Source: an uncultured Clostridia bacterium | Lineage (GTDB): Bacteria > Bacillota > Clostridia > Oscillospirales > Ruminococcaceae | DNA length: 43,095 nucleotides | NCBI GenBank assembly: GCA_947627985.1 | Contig: CANQYD010000014.1 | Coordinates: forward strand, 1 to 43,095 | Reading direction: 5' to 3' | In this document: positions 7,924-15,904 of the stretch, piece by piece | Position numbering within the stretch: the stretch's first letter is position 1 | Layout of the letters: each line of letters starts with the position of its first letter | Notes under the pieces: model-generated | Database searches by the model: none | Seen by the model: the letters and a program-made list of their open reading frames with translations, nothing else | Told to the model about the DNA's origin: nothing | Program-made: the position numbers and the translations under genes

Positions 7924-7952
7924 ATTCTACCATTTTTATTCTGAGATGTCAA
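7924..7952 (-). promoter_or_regulatory. Promoter of the cyclic-di-GMP cluster
   Basis: On the minus strand TTGACA (7952-7947) and TAGAAT (7929-7924) are 17 bases apart. Transcription would begin near 7917, leaving almost no leader before ATG 7912/7909. If it is real, the longer reading frame from 7933 is not the translated one. Confidence 0.6.
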
Positions 7953-8030
7953 CAATAATAATAAAATTTCTTTATAAGTGACAAATTTTTGTACTATTTT
8001 TCATAAAAAACGCCGGGTTGAATATATAAA

Positions 8031-8060
8031 CAAAAAATCAGCGCACCGGATTCGGCGCGC
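8031..8060 (-). terminator. Terminator of the trpS-containing operon
   Basis: On the minus strand GCGCGCCG and CGGTGCGC pair (one G-T) around AATC, followed by TGATTTTTTG. It begins a few bases after the toroid-protein gene stop at 8067. Confidence 0.8.
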
Positions 8061-8066
8061 CGTTTA

Positions 8067-8981
8067 TCACCGGGGATCAAATTCCCGCAAAAATCTGAGA
8101 TTGTCAATGCCCACGATCGCCTTGCACCACATCTCCGCGACATTCCACTCTTTGTAGTCGTTGCACCAATTCCACGGCAGATAAAATGAGCCGTCGGGGT
8201 TTTGGGAGGACTTGATGAAGCCGCATTCCGAAACGCAAATATCCTCAAGCTCGGCTCGGTAGAACCTGCTCTTTCGGGATTCTATGAACGCCGAGGGGCG
8301 GGGCAGATATTCATGCCACTTATTCGGATCAAGGCAGATTGAGCGGGCGACGACAACATCCAAAGTATTCAAAAGCGCCTCTCTGTCATAGGGAACCTCC
8401 CCGGCTGAAAGGCAGTCGCCGTCCATCGTGATGAAGCAGCGGGCTACATGCTGCTCAAGCGGCTCGGTCCTTATGAACCAATCGGCAGCCTCTTTGACAA
8501 GCCGGACGCCTTTACAGTAAAGAGCGCTCCCCTTCTCGGCGTATTTCACGATAAACCCAGCGAGAGCCGCCGTCGGGTTGTAGTTAAAGTCGCTGCCGCT
8601 TTCCGGATATTTCCACCAGATCGCACAGGGAGCGCCGTTGTTCGAGGGCACGGTGTTCAGCCATTGATTATGCTCTGAATCGAACCCGTCGCCGCTGTCA
8701 AGATATCCTAAAATTCCCTTGATGATGGGATGCGAGGGCTCCAGACCTCCCGCCTCGCGGATATATTCCGTCGCCTTCCAAGCACCCATCGGCAGGGACA
8801 GGGGGTTGAAATTATCCGGCTCGATAGCGTGCCCGAAGCCGCCGTCGGGGTTCCGATACGCGCAAAGGGCGGTGATGATATCCTCCGCGGGACCCTTTTC
8901 AAACGCGTGCTTAAAGACCGCAAGGTCGATGGGTCGGGCGAAGCGGTAGATGAATGAGCGGGCTTTTTCGTAGGTTGTCAT
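8067..8981 (-). CDS. Alpha/alpha-toroid (terpene cyclase/prenyltransferase-fold) protein
   Basis: The 304-residue protein carries two repeats of the N-P-D-G-(G/S)-F type (AYRNPDGGFGHA near the start and SQNPDGSFYLPW near the end). Such repeats cap helices in alpha-alpha toroid proteins such as squalene cyclases and protein prenyltransferases. No DxDD cyclase motif or prenyltransferase zinc ligands stand out, so enzymatic activity is doubtful. ATG 8981 follows AAGGAG at good spacing; upstream in-frame codons to 9026 lack a ribosome site. It is the last gene of the operon behind the AraC regulator, 57 bases downstream of it. The substrate is unknown. Confidence 0.55.
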   Translation of the reverse strand: MTTYEKARSFIYRFARPIDLAVFKHAFEKGPAEDIITALCAYRNPDGGFGHAIEPDNFNPLSLPMGAWKATEYIREAGGLEPSHPIIKGILGYLDSGDGFDSEHNQWLNTVPSNNGAPCAIWWKYPESGSDFNYNPTAALAGFIVKYAEKGSALYCKGVRLVKEAADWFIRTEPLEQHVARCFITMDGDCLSAGEVPYDREALLNTLDVVVARSICLDPNKWHEYLPRPSAFIESRKSRFYRAELEDICVSECGFIKSSQNPDGSFYLPWNWCNDYKEWNVAEMWCKAIVGIDNLRFLREFDPR

Positions 8982-9038
8982 TTTAAAGACTCCTTTAAGA
9001 TAGATTTCGGGAAATCTCCCGCTCACATTTTACCGAAA

Positions 9039-9896
9039 TTATAAGCTCCCGTCTTGTAAAAATCCGTCACGCGAGAATTTTATTGCCTGCGACGGGGTCA
9101 TGCCGTGGCGCTTTTTAAAATCGTTTAAGAGGTGCGGCTGGTCAAAATATCCGTATTTACAGACAAGATCGAGCGCGTCAAACCTGCCGCTTCGGCATAT
9201 CTCCTGCCACAAAAGCTGATATCTGACAAGGGTTATAAACGTCTTTGGCGGGACGCCGATATTCTCGGCAAAAAGCCGTTCGAGCCGCCTTTCGGAGAGT
9301 ACATTTTTTGAACATATCTCACCGACGGTCACTCTGCAATCCGAGGATATGATATCGTAGACCGAGTTCATCAGATTTATGTCAAACCTTTTTAAATTGA
9401 GGATTCTTAAAAGATAGCGCTCCGCGGCTTCGGCTCGCTTTTCAAGTGAATCGATATCATACAGCCTTGCGCCGAGATCATTCATTATGCCGCCAAAATA
9501 TCTGTCCGGCTCAAAGACTTTGTTCTTGCTGCCGGTAAAATCGCAGTCGGAAAAGAGCGCGGCGGACCATGCAAAAAAACGTATCGCAAACGTCGAGCAA
9601 AGAGAGGGCTTGTGAGAGCCGGCGGGGTAGGAGTTTTCATCGATGGCGCAAAAGCTGCCGGTCATTTTGCCGCTTTCATGGTCAAAGTCAAAGATTATAT
9701 CCATGCAGGTGTCTGGTATCACGACGCCGTGATTGCCGTCGGCATGACCGCGGGACACCGCCTTCCCGGAAGTTCCCCAAAAGCAGCGGATATAGTGCTT
9801 TAAAGCGTCGCAGGGCTTTAGTTCGGCATATCGGGAAGAGCGTTCATATGGGGTCGCGGTTATCGGGAAGTAGAGGCAGGATAAGTCTTTTTGCAT
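9039..9896 (-). CDS. AraC-family transcriptional regulator
   Basis: The 285-residue protein has an N-terminal sensor-like region (about 1-165; RYAELKPCDALKHYIRCFWG is typical of the cupin-like DUF6597 start) and a C-terminal AraC double helix-turn-helix (about 185-275). The second HTH reads DLVCKYGYFDQPHLLNDFKKRHGMTPSQ, close to the family signature. ATG 9896 has only a weak ribosome site and lies five bases after the kinase-like gene stop, so coupling is likely. The neighbouring toroid protein may be its target. The ligand is unknown. Confidence 0.85.
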   Translation of the reverse strand: MQKDLSCLYFPITATPYERSSRYAELKPCDALKHYIRCFWGTSGKAVSRGHADGNHGVVIPDTCMDIIFDFDHESGKMTGSFCAIDENSYPAGSHKPSLCSTFAIRFFAWSAALFSDCDFTGSKNKVFEPDRYFGGIMNDLGARLYDIDSLEKRAEAAERYLLRILNLKRFDINLMNSVYDIISSDCRVTVGEICSKNVLSERRLERLFAENIGVPPKTFITLVRYQLLWQEICRSGRFDALDLVCKYGYFDQPHLLNDFKKRHGMTPSQAIKFSRDGFLQDGSL

Positions 9897-9901
9897 AATT
9901 T

Positions 9902-10453
9902 TTACAGGTTAAACCTCTCCTTTATCGTCTTCGCGACCGCCTCCGCAGAAAGCTCCGAGTTGTCGATTCTGATATAATTTTCAAATGTTATCTCGCCGGG
10001 ATTGCTCTCAAAGCGGTGGTTTTGATCGTCGTTTAAAAGCCGCAGGTTCGATATCTCGATATCCCTCTTTGAAGCCTTGTGCTTAAGGCGGTTTTCGGTG
10101 GCGTTCCTCTTTAGCCTGATATTTTGCGGCGCGACGAGTTCGACATGATAAAACTCCGTGCCGTAGGGTCGGAAAATGTCCTTGACATGCTCTAAATCGT
10201 CCCAATCCGACTGCATGTCAAACGCGAACATGAAGGTGAAGATCATGCCGTAGTTGTCTGTCTTGGCATATTCTTCAAATATGACCTGCCGAAGCCGGTT
10301 TATCGCCGTAGGGTTGAAATATCCGAAAATTTCGATGACCGGCTCGATCGTCATGTGATTGTGAAAGAGCCGAAGATCGGTGATTTTTGACAGCTCCTGA
10401 CCTACCGTCATCTTGCCGACGGCGGCGTCGCCGAATATAAATACAAGCTTCAT
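9902..10453 (-). CDS. P-loop kinase-like (AAA/shikimate-kinase type) protein
   Basis: The 183-residue protein has a Walker A loop at residues 8-16 (GDAAVGKMT), with Met where Ser/Thr usually follows the Lys and Thr next to it. A conserved HNHMTIEPV motif near 30 follows, then a lid-like Arg/Lys region (about 113-130). This is the size and form of small P-loop phosphotransferases (shikimate, gluconate or chloramphenicol kinase-like), often annotated as AAA family ATPase. The substrate cannot be named. It begins two bases after trpS and is followed closely by the AraC gene, so the three share one transcript. Confidence 0.65.
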   Translation of the reverse strand: MKLVFIFGDAAVGKMTVGQELSKITDLRLFHNHMTIEPVIEIFGYFNPTAINRLRQVIFEEYAKTDNYGMIFTFMFAFDMQSDWDDLEHVKDIFRPYGTEFYHVELVAPQNIRLKRNATENRLKHKASKRDIEISNLRLLNDDQNHRFESNPGEITFENYIRIDNSELSAEAVAKTIKERFNL

Positions 10454-10455
10454 TA

Positions 10456-11463
10456 TTAACGGTAATCCACAAAGCCGATCTTGCGGCAGGCTTTTGCAAA
10501 GACCCTGTTAGAGATTCTGAAAGCGCGCTGAGCGCCGTCGGTCCAGCACTCCTTAAGATAGTTTCTGTCCTCCATGAGGCGGGCGAACTCGGTTCTGACC
10601 GGCTGCAGATAGTCCGCTACGGTCTCGCCGACCGCAAGCTTGAAATCGCCGTAGCCCTTGCCGGCGAACTCCTTTTCCGACTCCTCGATTGTCTTTCCCG
10701 TCGCGCAGGAATAAATCGTGAGGAGGTTGTTGATGCCGTCCTTGCCCTCCGCGAAGCGAATCTCGGAATCGCTGTCCGTCACGGCGCGCTTGAATTTGCG
10801 CATGATCGTGTCCTTGTCGTCAAGAATGAAAACAGTGGCGTTCGGGTTTTCGTCCGATTTAGACATTTTTTTGGTGGGCTCCTGGAGGCTCTTTATCCTT
10901 TCGCCGAGCTTCGGGTAATAGCCCTCCGGAACGGTGAACATGTCGCCGTAGCGCTGGTTGAACCTGACCGCGATATTCCTCGCGAGCTCCAAATGCTGGC
11001 GCTGATCGTCGCCTATCGGGACAACGTCGGCATTATATACCAAAATATCGGCAGCCATCAGGACGGGATAGGTGAACAGCCCGGCGTTGATGTCGTCGGC
11101 ATGCTTGGCGGCTTTGTCCTTGAACTGGGTCATTCTTGAGAGCTCGCCGAACTGGGTCACGCAGCCGAGGATCCAACTGAGCTGGGAATGGTTCGGGTTA
11201 TGCGACTGAATAAACGCGACGGAGCGCTTCGGGTCAATGCCGCAGGCGAGGAGCAAAGCATAGCTCTCGACGGTTTGTTTTCTGAACGCGGCGGGGTCTT
11301 TTCTGACGGTGATCGCGTGCTGGTCGGCTATGAAATATATGCAGTCGAATTCGTCCTGTAACGGTCCCCAGTTGCGGATAGGACCCATAAAGTTGCCGAG
11401 GGTGAAAACGCCGGTCGGCTGAATCCCGCTGAGTATAACTTTTTTTCTCTCTGTTTCTGACAT
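10456..11463 (-). CDS. trpS: Tryptophanyl-tRNA synthetase
   Basis: The 335-residue class I aminoacyl-tRNA synthetase charges tRNA-Trp. The HIGH-type motif appears as PTGVFTLGNFMG (TLGN at 21-24) and the KMSKS loop is intact at 199-203, followed by DEN. DDQRQHLELARNIA is the usual TrpRS tRNA/Trp pocket segment. Length fits the family. ATG 11463 lies behind AAGGAGGATACAAAA; the frame extends to 11526, but that part precedes or spans the promoter. The leader is only about 28 nt, too short for a T-box, so no tRNA-sensing attenuation is visible. It heads an operon with the kinase-like, AraC and toroid genes. Confidence 0.96.
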   Translation of the reverse strand: MSETERKKVILSGIQPTGVFTLGNFMGPIRNWGPLQDEFDCIYFIADQHAITVRKDPAAFRKQTVESYALLLACGIDPKRSVAFIQSHNPNHSQLSWILGCVTQFGELSRMTQFKDKAAKHADDINAGLFTYPVLMAADILVYNADVVPIGDDQRQHLELARNIAVRFNQRYGDMFTVPEGYYPKLGERIKSLQEPTKKMSKSDENPNATVFILDDKDTIMRKFKRAVTDSDSEIRFAEGKDGINNLLTIYSCATGKTIEESEKEFAGKGYGDFKLAVGETVADYLQPVRTEFARLMEDRNYLKECWTDGAQRAFRISNRVFAKACRKIGFVDYR

Positions 11464-11497
11464 TTTTGTATCCTCCTTAAGGGATAATAGTGAGATT

Positions 11498-11526
11498 AGT
11501 ATAGCACAGTGGGAGGAAAAAGTCAA
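11498..11526 (-). promoter_or_regulatory. trpS promoter
   Basis: On the minus strand TTGACT (11526-11521) and TATACT (11503-11498) are separated by 17 bases. Transcription should start near 11491, 28 bases before the ATG. Confidence 0.85.
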
Positions 11527-11563
11527 CTTTTAAGATGAGGAGGGTGTGGGGAGATGAGAATCT

Positions 11564-11594
11564 GGCTTCTACCTTCTATCTTCTATCCTCTAAA
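11564..11594. repeat. Seven-base repeat array H2
   Basis: Four units in exact seven-base register (CTTCTAC, CTTCTAT, CTTCTAT, CCTCTAA). It lies just left of composite element A. Confidence 0.75.
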
Positions 11595-11615
11595 GTGCAG
11601 CCGGAGGGTGCACGG

Positions 11616-11701
11616 GGGGCGAAGCCCCGGCGCCGAAGGCGCCGCTGCCACGGCGAAGCCGTGGCAGGGACCGCGCGCTCGCGCGCGGTCGGGCTTCGCC
11701 C
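11616..11701. repeat. Composite hairpin element A
   Basis: Left cap GGGGC-GAA-GCCCC (11616-11628) and right cap GGGC-TTC-GCCC (11691-11701) are reverse complements of each other and each also folds on itself. Between them are three perfect hairpins: CGGCGCC around GAA (11628-11644), CTGCCACGGC around GAA (11645-11667) and GACCGCGCGC with a two-base centre (11669-11690). The right flank reads CTGCTCCTATCAAGGC. Together with element B it fills the 614-base gap 11504-12117, which holds no credible gene. Confidence 0.85.
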
Positions 11702-11844
11702 GTACCCCCTGCTCCTATCAAGGCTGTGTGGTATGTGCAAGCCCGGCGGCAGGGTCGGGTGCCTCTTACGGGGTAAAAGCAGGAGCAGGGAGGCGGGGAC
11801 GGGGTTGGGTGCCACTGACGAGGCTTGATAGGAGCTGAGACCCC

Positions 11845-11926
11845 GGGGCGAAGCCCCGCTGCCGCAAGCGGCAGCGCGCCGACGCGAAGCGTCGGCGGTG
11901 CGCCTACGGCGCACGGGCTTCGCCCC
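11845..11926. repeat. Composite hairpin element B
   Basis: Left cap GGGGC-GAA-GCCCC (11845-11857) and right cap GGGC-TTC-GCCC (11915-11925). Internal hairpins: GCTGCCGC/GCGGCAGC (11858-11875), CGCCGACGC around GAA (11877-11897) and GTGCGCC around TAC (11898-11914). The left flank AGGCTTGATAGGAGCT (from 11821) is the near reverse complement of element A's right flank. Confidence 0.85.
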
Positions 11927-12031
11927 TGCCTCCTGCTCCTATCAGGGTCGTATAGCTGTAGAAGGCTTGGAGCAGAGTTTGCCACTTCCTCCAACCCCCT
12001 GAAAGAAGCAGAGAGTGAAAGATAAGAATCT

Positions 12032-12061
12032 ACCTTCTATCTTCTACCCTCTATCCTCTAA
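12032..12061. repeat. Seven-base repeat array H3
   Basis: CTTCTAT, CTTCTAC, CCTCTAT, CCTCTAA in exact register, to the right of element B. It mirrors array H2 on the other side of the A-B pair. Confidence 0.75.
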
Positions 12062-12117
12062 AGTGCCCTTCTAACTTCCCCACCCCCGCATATAAATATA
12101 GTACAAACTGTAAGGAG

Positions 12118-13815
12118 TTGACCACCATCAAAAAACAAGGGATCATCAAAAGCTCAGCCGTGCTCATGGTCTCGGTCGCGGTCGGGAAAGCGGCGGGGCT
12201 TATATTCAAAATCTTTTTGGCAAACATCTTGGGCGGGACCGGCATGGGCTATTTTTCCGGCGCATATGCCGTCTTCACGCCTCTTTACGCACTCTGCGCC
12301 GGCAGTCTCACGCCCGCTGTCGCCCAGCTCGTCTCGGAAAACGAAGCCCGCAGGAGCCCGTCGCGGGTGCGCGGCGTCAGGACGGCAGCGCTCCGCATTT
12401 TCGCTCTCCCGGGGCTTTTAATGTCGGTCTTGCCGATGGTTTTCGCGGGGATTCTCACCGAGCGGTTTATCGGCAGTCCGGGCGCAAAATATGCCGTAAT
12501 CGCGATCCTTCCGTGCGTGTTTTTGGGAACGGTGACGGCGATCCTGCGCGGCTATTTCGAGGGGCTTCGGAACATGACGCCTACCGCTCTTTCCCAGATC
12601 ACGGAATCGGTCGTGCGGGTGACGGCGGGTCTCGGGCTGTCGGCATATGTAAAAAACGCGGCGCTTTTGGAATATTCGGAATCCGGAACCGTATTCGGTC
12701 ACGCCTGTCCATCTTTGGCATATTTTGACGGGCTGTCTCTTCCGTATATAGCTGCTGCCGCGGTCTTCGGGGTGACGCTTTCCGAGGTGTCGTCGTTTTT
12801 GTTCATGATCGTCCGTACGCGGCTCGGCTCCGACGGGATCGATAAATCCTTAAAGCCCCGTGAATTTGAGATCAGAGGAGAATCAAAAAGGCTGCTGCGG
12901 CTGATAATACCGATCTCGGCGGCGGGAATCGTCGGCTCTTTAGCCGGAACGGTGGATCTTTACACCATCATCTCCGGGATAAAAAGCTCGCTTGCAAGGC
13001 ACCCCGAACTCTACATCGAAAAATACGCCGGCGCGCTCTCAAGCGGGGTGGCGCTTAAAGAGCTTCCCAACTACCTCTACGGCTCCTTCACCGGGCTTGC
13101 GGGGACGGTGTTCGGGCTGGCTCCGTCGCTCTGTTCGGTATTCGGAAAGAGCGCTCTCCCGGCGATTTCCGAGGCATGGTCCGGTAAAGACCTTCCGCGG
13201 GTCTCTCGGGAGATAAGACGGGTTCTGACCGTCAATTTATTCATCTCTGTCCCCGCCGGGCTCGGGCTTTCGGTTCTGTCAAGGGACATATTGGGACTGC
13301 TCTTTTCCTCGCGCGTACACGAGGTCGATATATGCGCCCTCCCGCTCTCGGTGATGGCTCTCGGAACCGCATTCGTGACGGCGGGAGGCGCATGCTTTCC
13401 CATGCTTCAAGCCGTCGGCAGACCCGATCTGCCGATAATCATCACGATAATCGGAGCCGTCACAAGGCTCGGCTTAAACATAATATTGGTCCCGATACCT
13501 TCACTTGGTCTTGTGGGCGCCGCGTTGGCTTCGCTCATAAGCGGCGGGGTGATCTTTATGATCTCGATGATCTTCCTTCTCAAGATCACTCACACCAAAC
13601 TCAAACCCTTTATCATGATAGGTCTGCCGCTTTTATCTTCGGGATTAGCCTGCGCGGGGGCAATATATATCTTAAAAACCTCTAAAAACTACCTTCCCAT
13701 GTCGTTTGCGGTGCTTTTTTCTGTCGGATTTGCCGTCATCTCGTACATATTTTTCCTTCTTTTGTTGGACATTTCTACTAAAAATCGATTTAAAGCAGAA
13801 ATCTTCGGAAAATAG
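12118..13815 (+). CDS. SpoVB/YabM-like polysaccharide (lipid-linked) flippase
   Basis: The product is about 565 residues of almost continuous membrane helices (about 14), with the N-terminus KKQGIIKSSAVLMVSVAVGKAAGLIFKI typical of the MOP/MATE-superfamily SpoVB-YabM-MurJ group. These move lipid-linked sugars across the membrane, and SpoVB-type members serve spore cortex formation. HU and RqcP genes downstream recall the Bacillus yabM-yabN-rqcP neighbourhood. The start is odd. The only usual codon is TTG at 12118, but the Shine-Dalgarno AAGGAG touches it with zero spacing. An ATC at 12127 has ideal spacing. The next ATG (codon 17) lacks a ribosome site. A specific name is not claimed. Confidence 0.8.
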   Translation: MTTIKKQGIIKSSAVLMVSVAVGKAAGLIFKIFLANILGGTGMGYFSGAYAVFTPLYALCAGSLTPAVAQLVSENEARRSPSRVRGVRTAALRIFALPGLLMSVLPMVFAGILTERFIGSPGAKYAVIAILPCVFLGTVTAILRGYFEGLRNMTPTALSQITESVVRVTAGLGLSAYVKNAALLEYSESGTVFGHACPSLAYFDGLSLPYIAAAAVFGVTLSEVSSFLFMIVRTRLGSDGIDKSLKPREFEIRGESKRLLRLIIPISAAGIVGSLAGTVDLYTIISGIKSSLARHPELYIEKYAGALSSGVALKELPNYLYGSFTGLAGTVFGLAPSLCSVFGKSALPAISEAWSGKDLPRVSREIRRVLTVNLFISVPAGLGLSVLSRDILGLLFSSRVHEVDICALPLSVMALGTAFVTAGGACFPMLQAVGRPDLPIIITIIGAVTRLGLNIILVPIPSLGLVGAALASLISGGVIFMISMIFLLKITHTKLKPFIMIGLPLLSSGLACAGAIYILKTSKNYLPMSFAVLFSVGFAVISYIFFLLLLDISTKNRFKAEIFGK

Positions 13816-13856
13816 GCTTGATTTTTGGGAAGAATTCGTATAAAATGTATATTGTC

Positions 13857-13884
13857 TTGAGCCGAAAAGGGTTCAGAGTATACT
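13857..13884 (+). promoter_or_regulatory. Probable hup promoter
   Basis: TTGAGC (13857-13862) and TATACT (13879-13884) with a 16-base spacer, 25 bases before the HU start. A second candidate (TTGATT at 13818 with TAAAAT at 13841) lies upstream, so HU may have two promoters. Confidence 0.55.
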
Positions 13885-13909
13885 ACGCAACATACAGGAG
13901 GAAACAAAA

Positions 13910-14185
13910 ATGACTAAGGTCGAATTAGTTAACAAGATTGCCGTCAAGGCTGATTGCTCCAAGAAGGACGCCGAAAAGGCTCTCAACGCGGTCGTTGACA
14001 GCATCACCGAAGCTCTTACCGAAGGCGAGAAGATCACCCTTGTCGGTTTTGGAACTTTCGAGGTCAAGGAGCGTAAAGCCAAGGAGGGTGTCAATCCTTC
14101 CACCAAGGCTAAGATCATGATCCCGGCAAGAAAGGTACCTTCCTTCAAAGCCGGCAAGGCTCTTAAGGACATCGTTGCGAAATAA
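13910..14185 (+). CDS. hup: DNA-binding protein HU
   Basis: The 91-residue protein is a full-length HU/IHF-family histone-like protein. It shows MTKVELVNKIA, the helical dimer core, GFGTFEVKERKA, the beta-arm region with VNPSTKAKIMIPA containing the DNA-kinking Pro, and the FKAGKALKD tail. It bends and compacts the chromosome as a dimer. It starts at ATG 13910 behind AGGAGGAAACAAAA, a strong ribosome site fitting an abundant protein. It follows the flippase and precedes rqcP, as in many clostridia, with its own promoter and a terminator after it. Confidence 0.97.
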   Translation: MTKVELVNKIAVKADCSKKDAEKALNAVVDSITEALTEGEKITLVGFGTFEVKERKAKEGVNPSTKAKIMIPARKVPSFKAGKALKDIVAK

Positions 14186-14199
14186 GCTTTTCAGCTTTG

Positions 14200-14233
14200 A
14201 CCGATCGGTATCTGCCGGTCGGTTATTTTTTTT
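14200..14233 (+). terminator. Terminator between hup and rqcP
   Basis: ACCGATCGG and CCGGTCGGT pair (one G-T) around a six-base loop, followed by TATTTTTTTT. It ends 16 bases before the rqcP start, so rqcP probably depends on read-through of the abundant HU transcript. Confidence 0.8.
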
Positions 14234-14249
14234 GAAGGCAGGTGATAAA

Positions 14250-14507
14250 ATGCGTCTGGATAAGTATTTAAAGGTCTCGCGGCTCATTAAGCGCAGGACC
14301 GTGGCAAATGAAGCCTGCGACGCGGGAAGAATCTTCGTAAACGGCAAGCAGGCAAGGGCTTCATACGACGTTAAGGTCGGAGACATCATCGAGATAAAAC
14401 TCGGTCAGACCCCTCTGTCAGCCAAGGTCACGGGGGTCTCGGAAGTCGTGAGAAAGGAAAACGCTCAGGAGCTCTACGAGATCATAAGCGGTCGTGAGAT
14501 CGAATAA
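14250..14507 (+). CDS. rqcP: S4-domain RNA-binding protein RqcP (YabO/Hsp15-like)
   Basis: The 85-residue protein is one S4 RNA-binding domain: MRLDKYLKVSRLIKRRTVANEACDAGRIFVNGKQAR, then VKVGDIIEIKLG. In Bacillus this protein joins RqcH on stalled 50S subunits and supports alanine tailing in ribosome quality control. ATG 14250 follows GGCAGGTGATAAA and gives the family start; an upstream frame to 14175 runs through the terminator. HU upstream supports the YabO assignment. YabP, YabQ and DivIC, which often follow, are absent; the next gene lies on the opposite strand. Confidence 0.9.
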   Translation: MRLDKYLKVSRLIKRRTVANEACDAGRIFVNGKQARASYDVKVGDIIEIKLGQTPLSAKVTGVSEVVRKENAQELYEIISGREIE

Positions 14508-14541
14508 AAAACAGCCGGAGAAGCTTTGCGCTCACTCCGGC
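14506..14541 (-). terminator. Terminator of the deacetylase gene
   Basis: On the minus strand GCCGGAG and CTCCGGC pair around a 14-base interior that contains a small AGC/GCT stem, followed by TGTTTTTTATT. The T-run overlaps the rqcP stop codon, so the two converging genes share this space. Confidence 0.75.
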
Positions 14542-14560
14542 GTTATCTATATAAAGGCAT

Positions 14561-15544
14561 TCAGAACTCCGTCGAGAAGCTGTAGCCCCGGGCTTTCATC
14601 TCATCGATAAAATCGCCTAAAATCTCGGCGTTCGTCTTTGAGACGGAGTGCAAAAGATACACTGCACCCGGGTGGGCTCTTGCGATCAGCTTGTCCAAAG
14701 AAGATTTCGGGTCGGGCTGGTTTTCGGTATCCCAGTCCGCATAGGCAAAGCTCCAGAGGACGGTTTTATATCCGAGATCACCCGTGACCGCAAGACTCTG
14801 CTCCGAATATTCCCCCTTAGGAGGTCTGAAGAGCGTCATCTCGCAGCCGAAATCCCGAAGAACTTCACGGTGAAGCTCCATGATCTCATCGCGGCACTCA
14901 TCGACCGAAAGAGAGGGCATGGAGTAGTGGTGGACCGAGTGGGAGCCGACGGTGTGACCCTCGTCGATCATTCTCTTTACGAGCTCCGGCTCGCGTCTGA
15001 CATAATCCCCGACGACAAAAAACGTCGCCTTGACGCCTTTTTCCTTTAATGTATCGAGAATTTTAGAGGTGTAGCCGTTCTCATATCCCTGATCAAAGGT
15101 AAGATTTATGGTCAGATCATCGGTCTCGCGAATAGCTATGGCGTTATATTCCGAATATCCGTTATTAAATTCGACCGCGTCGGCGGGACGGTTTCGTTCG
15201 TCAAACCTGACTCCCTGACCGTAGCCGTGACAGGCGGTATCAAGAGCCGAATAATCCCGACCGAGCGCCGCTTTATCGTCCTTCAAAGTCGCAAGCGGAT
15301 CGACCAAGGCGTCGATATCGGTCGTCGCGTACGGGTCGGGAATGGGGTCGGGAACCGTCTCGGGAAGCGTTTCGGGATATATTCCGGGCGCCTCCGAGGG
15401 CTTTATGCGGCTTTCCTCCCGAGAAATTTCGGGCGCAGAGGGCTCGGTGATCGAGCCGTCAGCCTTTCGCGACGAGCAGCCTGCCAAGATGGCGGCGGCA
15501 AAAACGGCGGTGAATACGGTAAATTTTTTCAGTATTGGGTTCAT
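14561..15544 (-). CDS. PdaA-like polysaccharide deacetylase lipoprotein
   Basis: The 327-residue protein has a signal peptide with lipobox (LAGC, Cys23), a Pro/Glu-rich linker to about 75, and a NodB deacetylase domain (about 130-325). Motif 1 is TFDQGYENGY (Asp151), the variant form seen in PdaA-type delta-lactam-forming enzymes rather than the usual TFDDG. Motif 2 is SHSVHHYSMP (metal ligands likely His202 and His206), and RPPKGEYS is motif 3. It should remove acetyl groups from peptidoglycan MurNAc on the cell or spore surface. The start at 15544 follows GGGAGATTGTA. PdaA itself makes cortex muramic-delta-lactam. Whether this lipid-anchored form has the same timing is not shown. Confidence 0.85.
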   Translation of the reverse strand: MNPILKKFTVFTAVFAAAILAGCSSRKADGSITEPSAPEISREESRIKPSEAPGIYPETLPETVPDPIPDPYATTDIDALVDPLATLKDDKAALGRDYSALDTACHGYGQGVRFDERNRPADAVEFNNGYSEYNAIAIRETDDLTINLTFDQGYENGYTSKILDTLKEKGVKATFFVVGDYVRREPELVKRMIDEGHTVGSHSVHHYSMPSLSVDECRDEIMELHREVLRDFGCEMTLFRPPKGEYSEQSLAVTGDLGYKTVLWSFAYADWDTENQPDPKSSLDKLIARAHPGAVYLLHSVSKTNAEILGDFIDEMKARGYSFSTEF

Positions 15545-15770
15545 TACAATCTCCCGGTTTCGGAGCCGGAAAAGGCGGATTTATGGGATTTTCCGGCATT
15601 TCTCCTGAATTTTTGCGGCAGTCCGCAAGAATAATATGCGCAGGTTGGGGGCGGGTTATGGGTGGGAAATGATGGGATGATTTTTTATTGGGAGATTTAG
15701 GAATTTTTTAGGGGTGGGTGGGTGCGAATGGCGAGCCTTAGTAGGAGCTGGGGGTGAAAGATCGGAATCT

Positions 15771-15800
15771 GACTTCTGCACTCTGATTTCAGACTTCTGC
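15771..15800. repeat. Seven-base repeat array H4
   Basis: ACTTCTG, CACTCTG, ATTTCAG, ACTTCTG in exact seven-base register, to the left of element C. The surrounding gap 15545-16336 (792 bases) holds only elements C and D and arrays H4-H6. Confidence 0.65.
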
Positions 15801-15818
15801 GTAGCCGGAGGGCACGCA

Positions 15819-15904
15819 GGGCGAAGCCCGACCGCGCGCGAGCGCGGTCGCTTCCTCCGCGAAGCGGAGGAAGCCGGCACCTTCGGTGCCGGGGGCTTCG
15901 CCCC
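15819..15904. repeat. Composite hairpin element C
   Basis: Caps GGGC-GAA-GCCC (15819-15829) and GGGGC-TTC-GCCCC (15892-15904). Internal hairpins: GACCGCGC/GCGCGGTC (15830-15849), GCTTCCTCCGC around GAA (15850-15874) and CGGCACC around TTC (15875-15891). The left flank GCGAGCCTTAGTAGGAGCTG (from 15731) is shared with element D. Confidence 0.85.

Noticed and set aside
11464-11534. T-box riboswitch ahead of trpS
   Set aside because: The leader from the likely transcription start is about 28 nt and contains no T-box sequence or terminator.
11535-11994. Several overlapping open frames on both strands across elements A and B
   Set aside because: They translate hairpin repeats into Arg/Ala/Gly/Pro-rich text on both strands, have no ribosome sites, and the same strings recur at elements C, D and E. 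They are by-products of the repeat.
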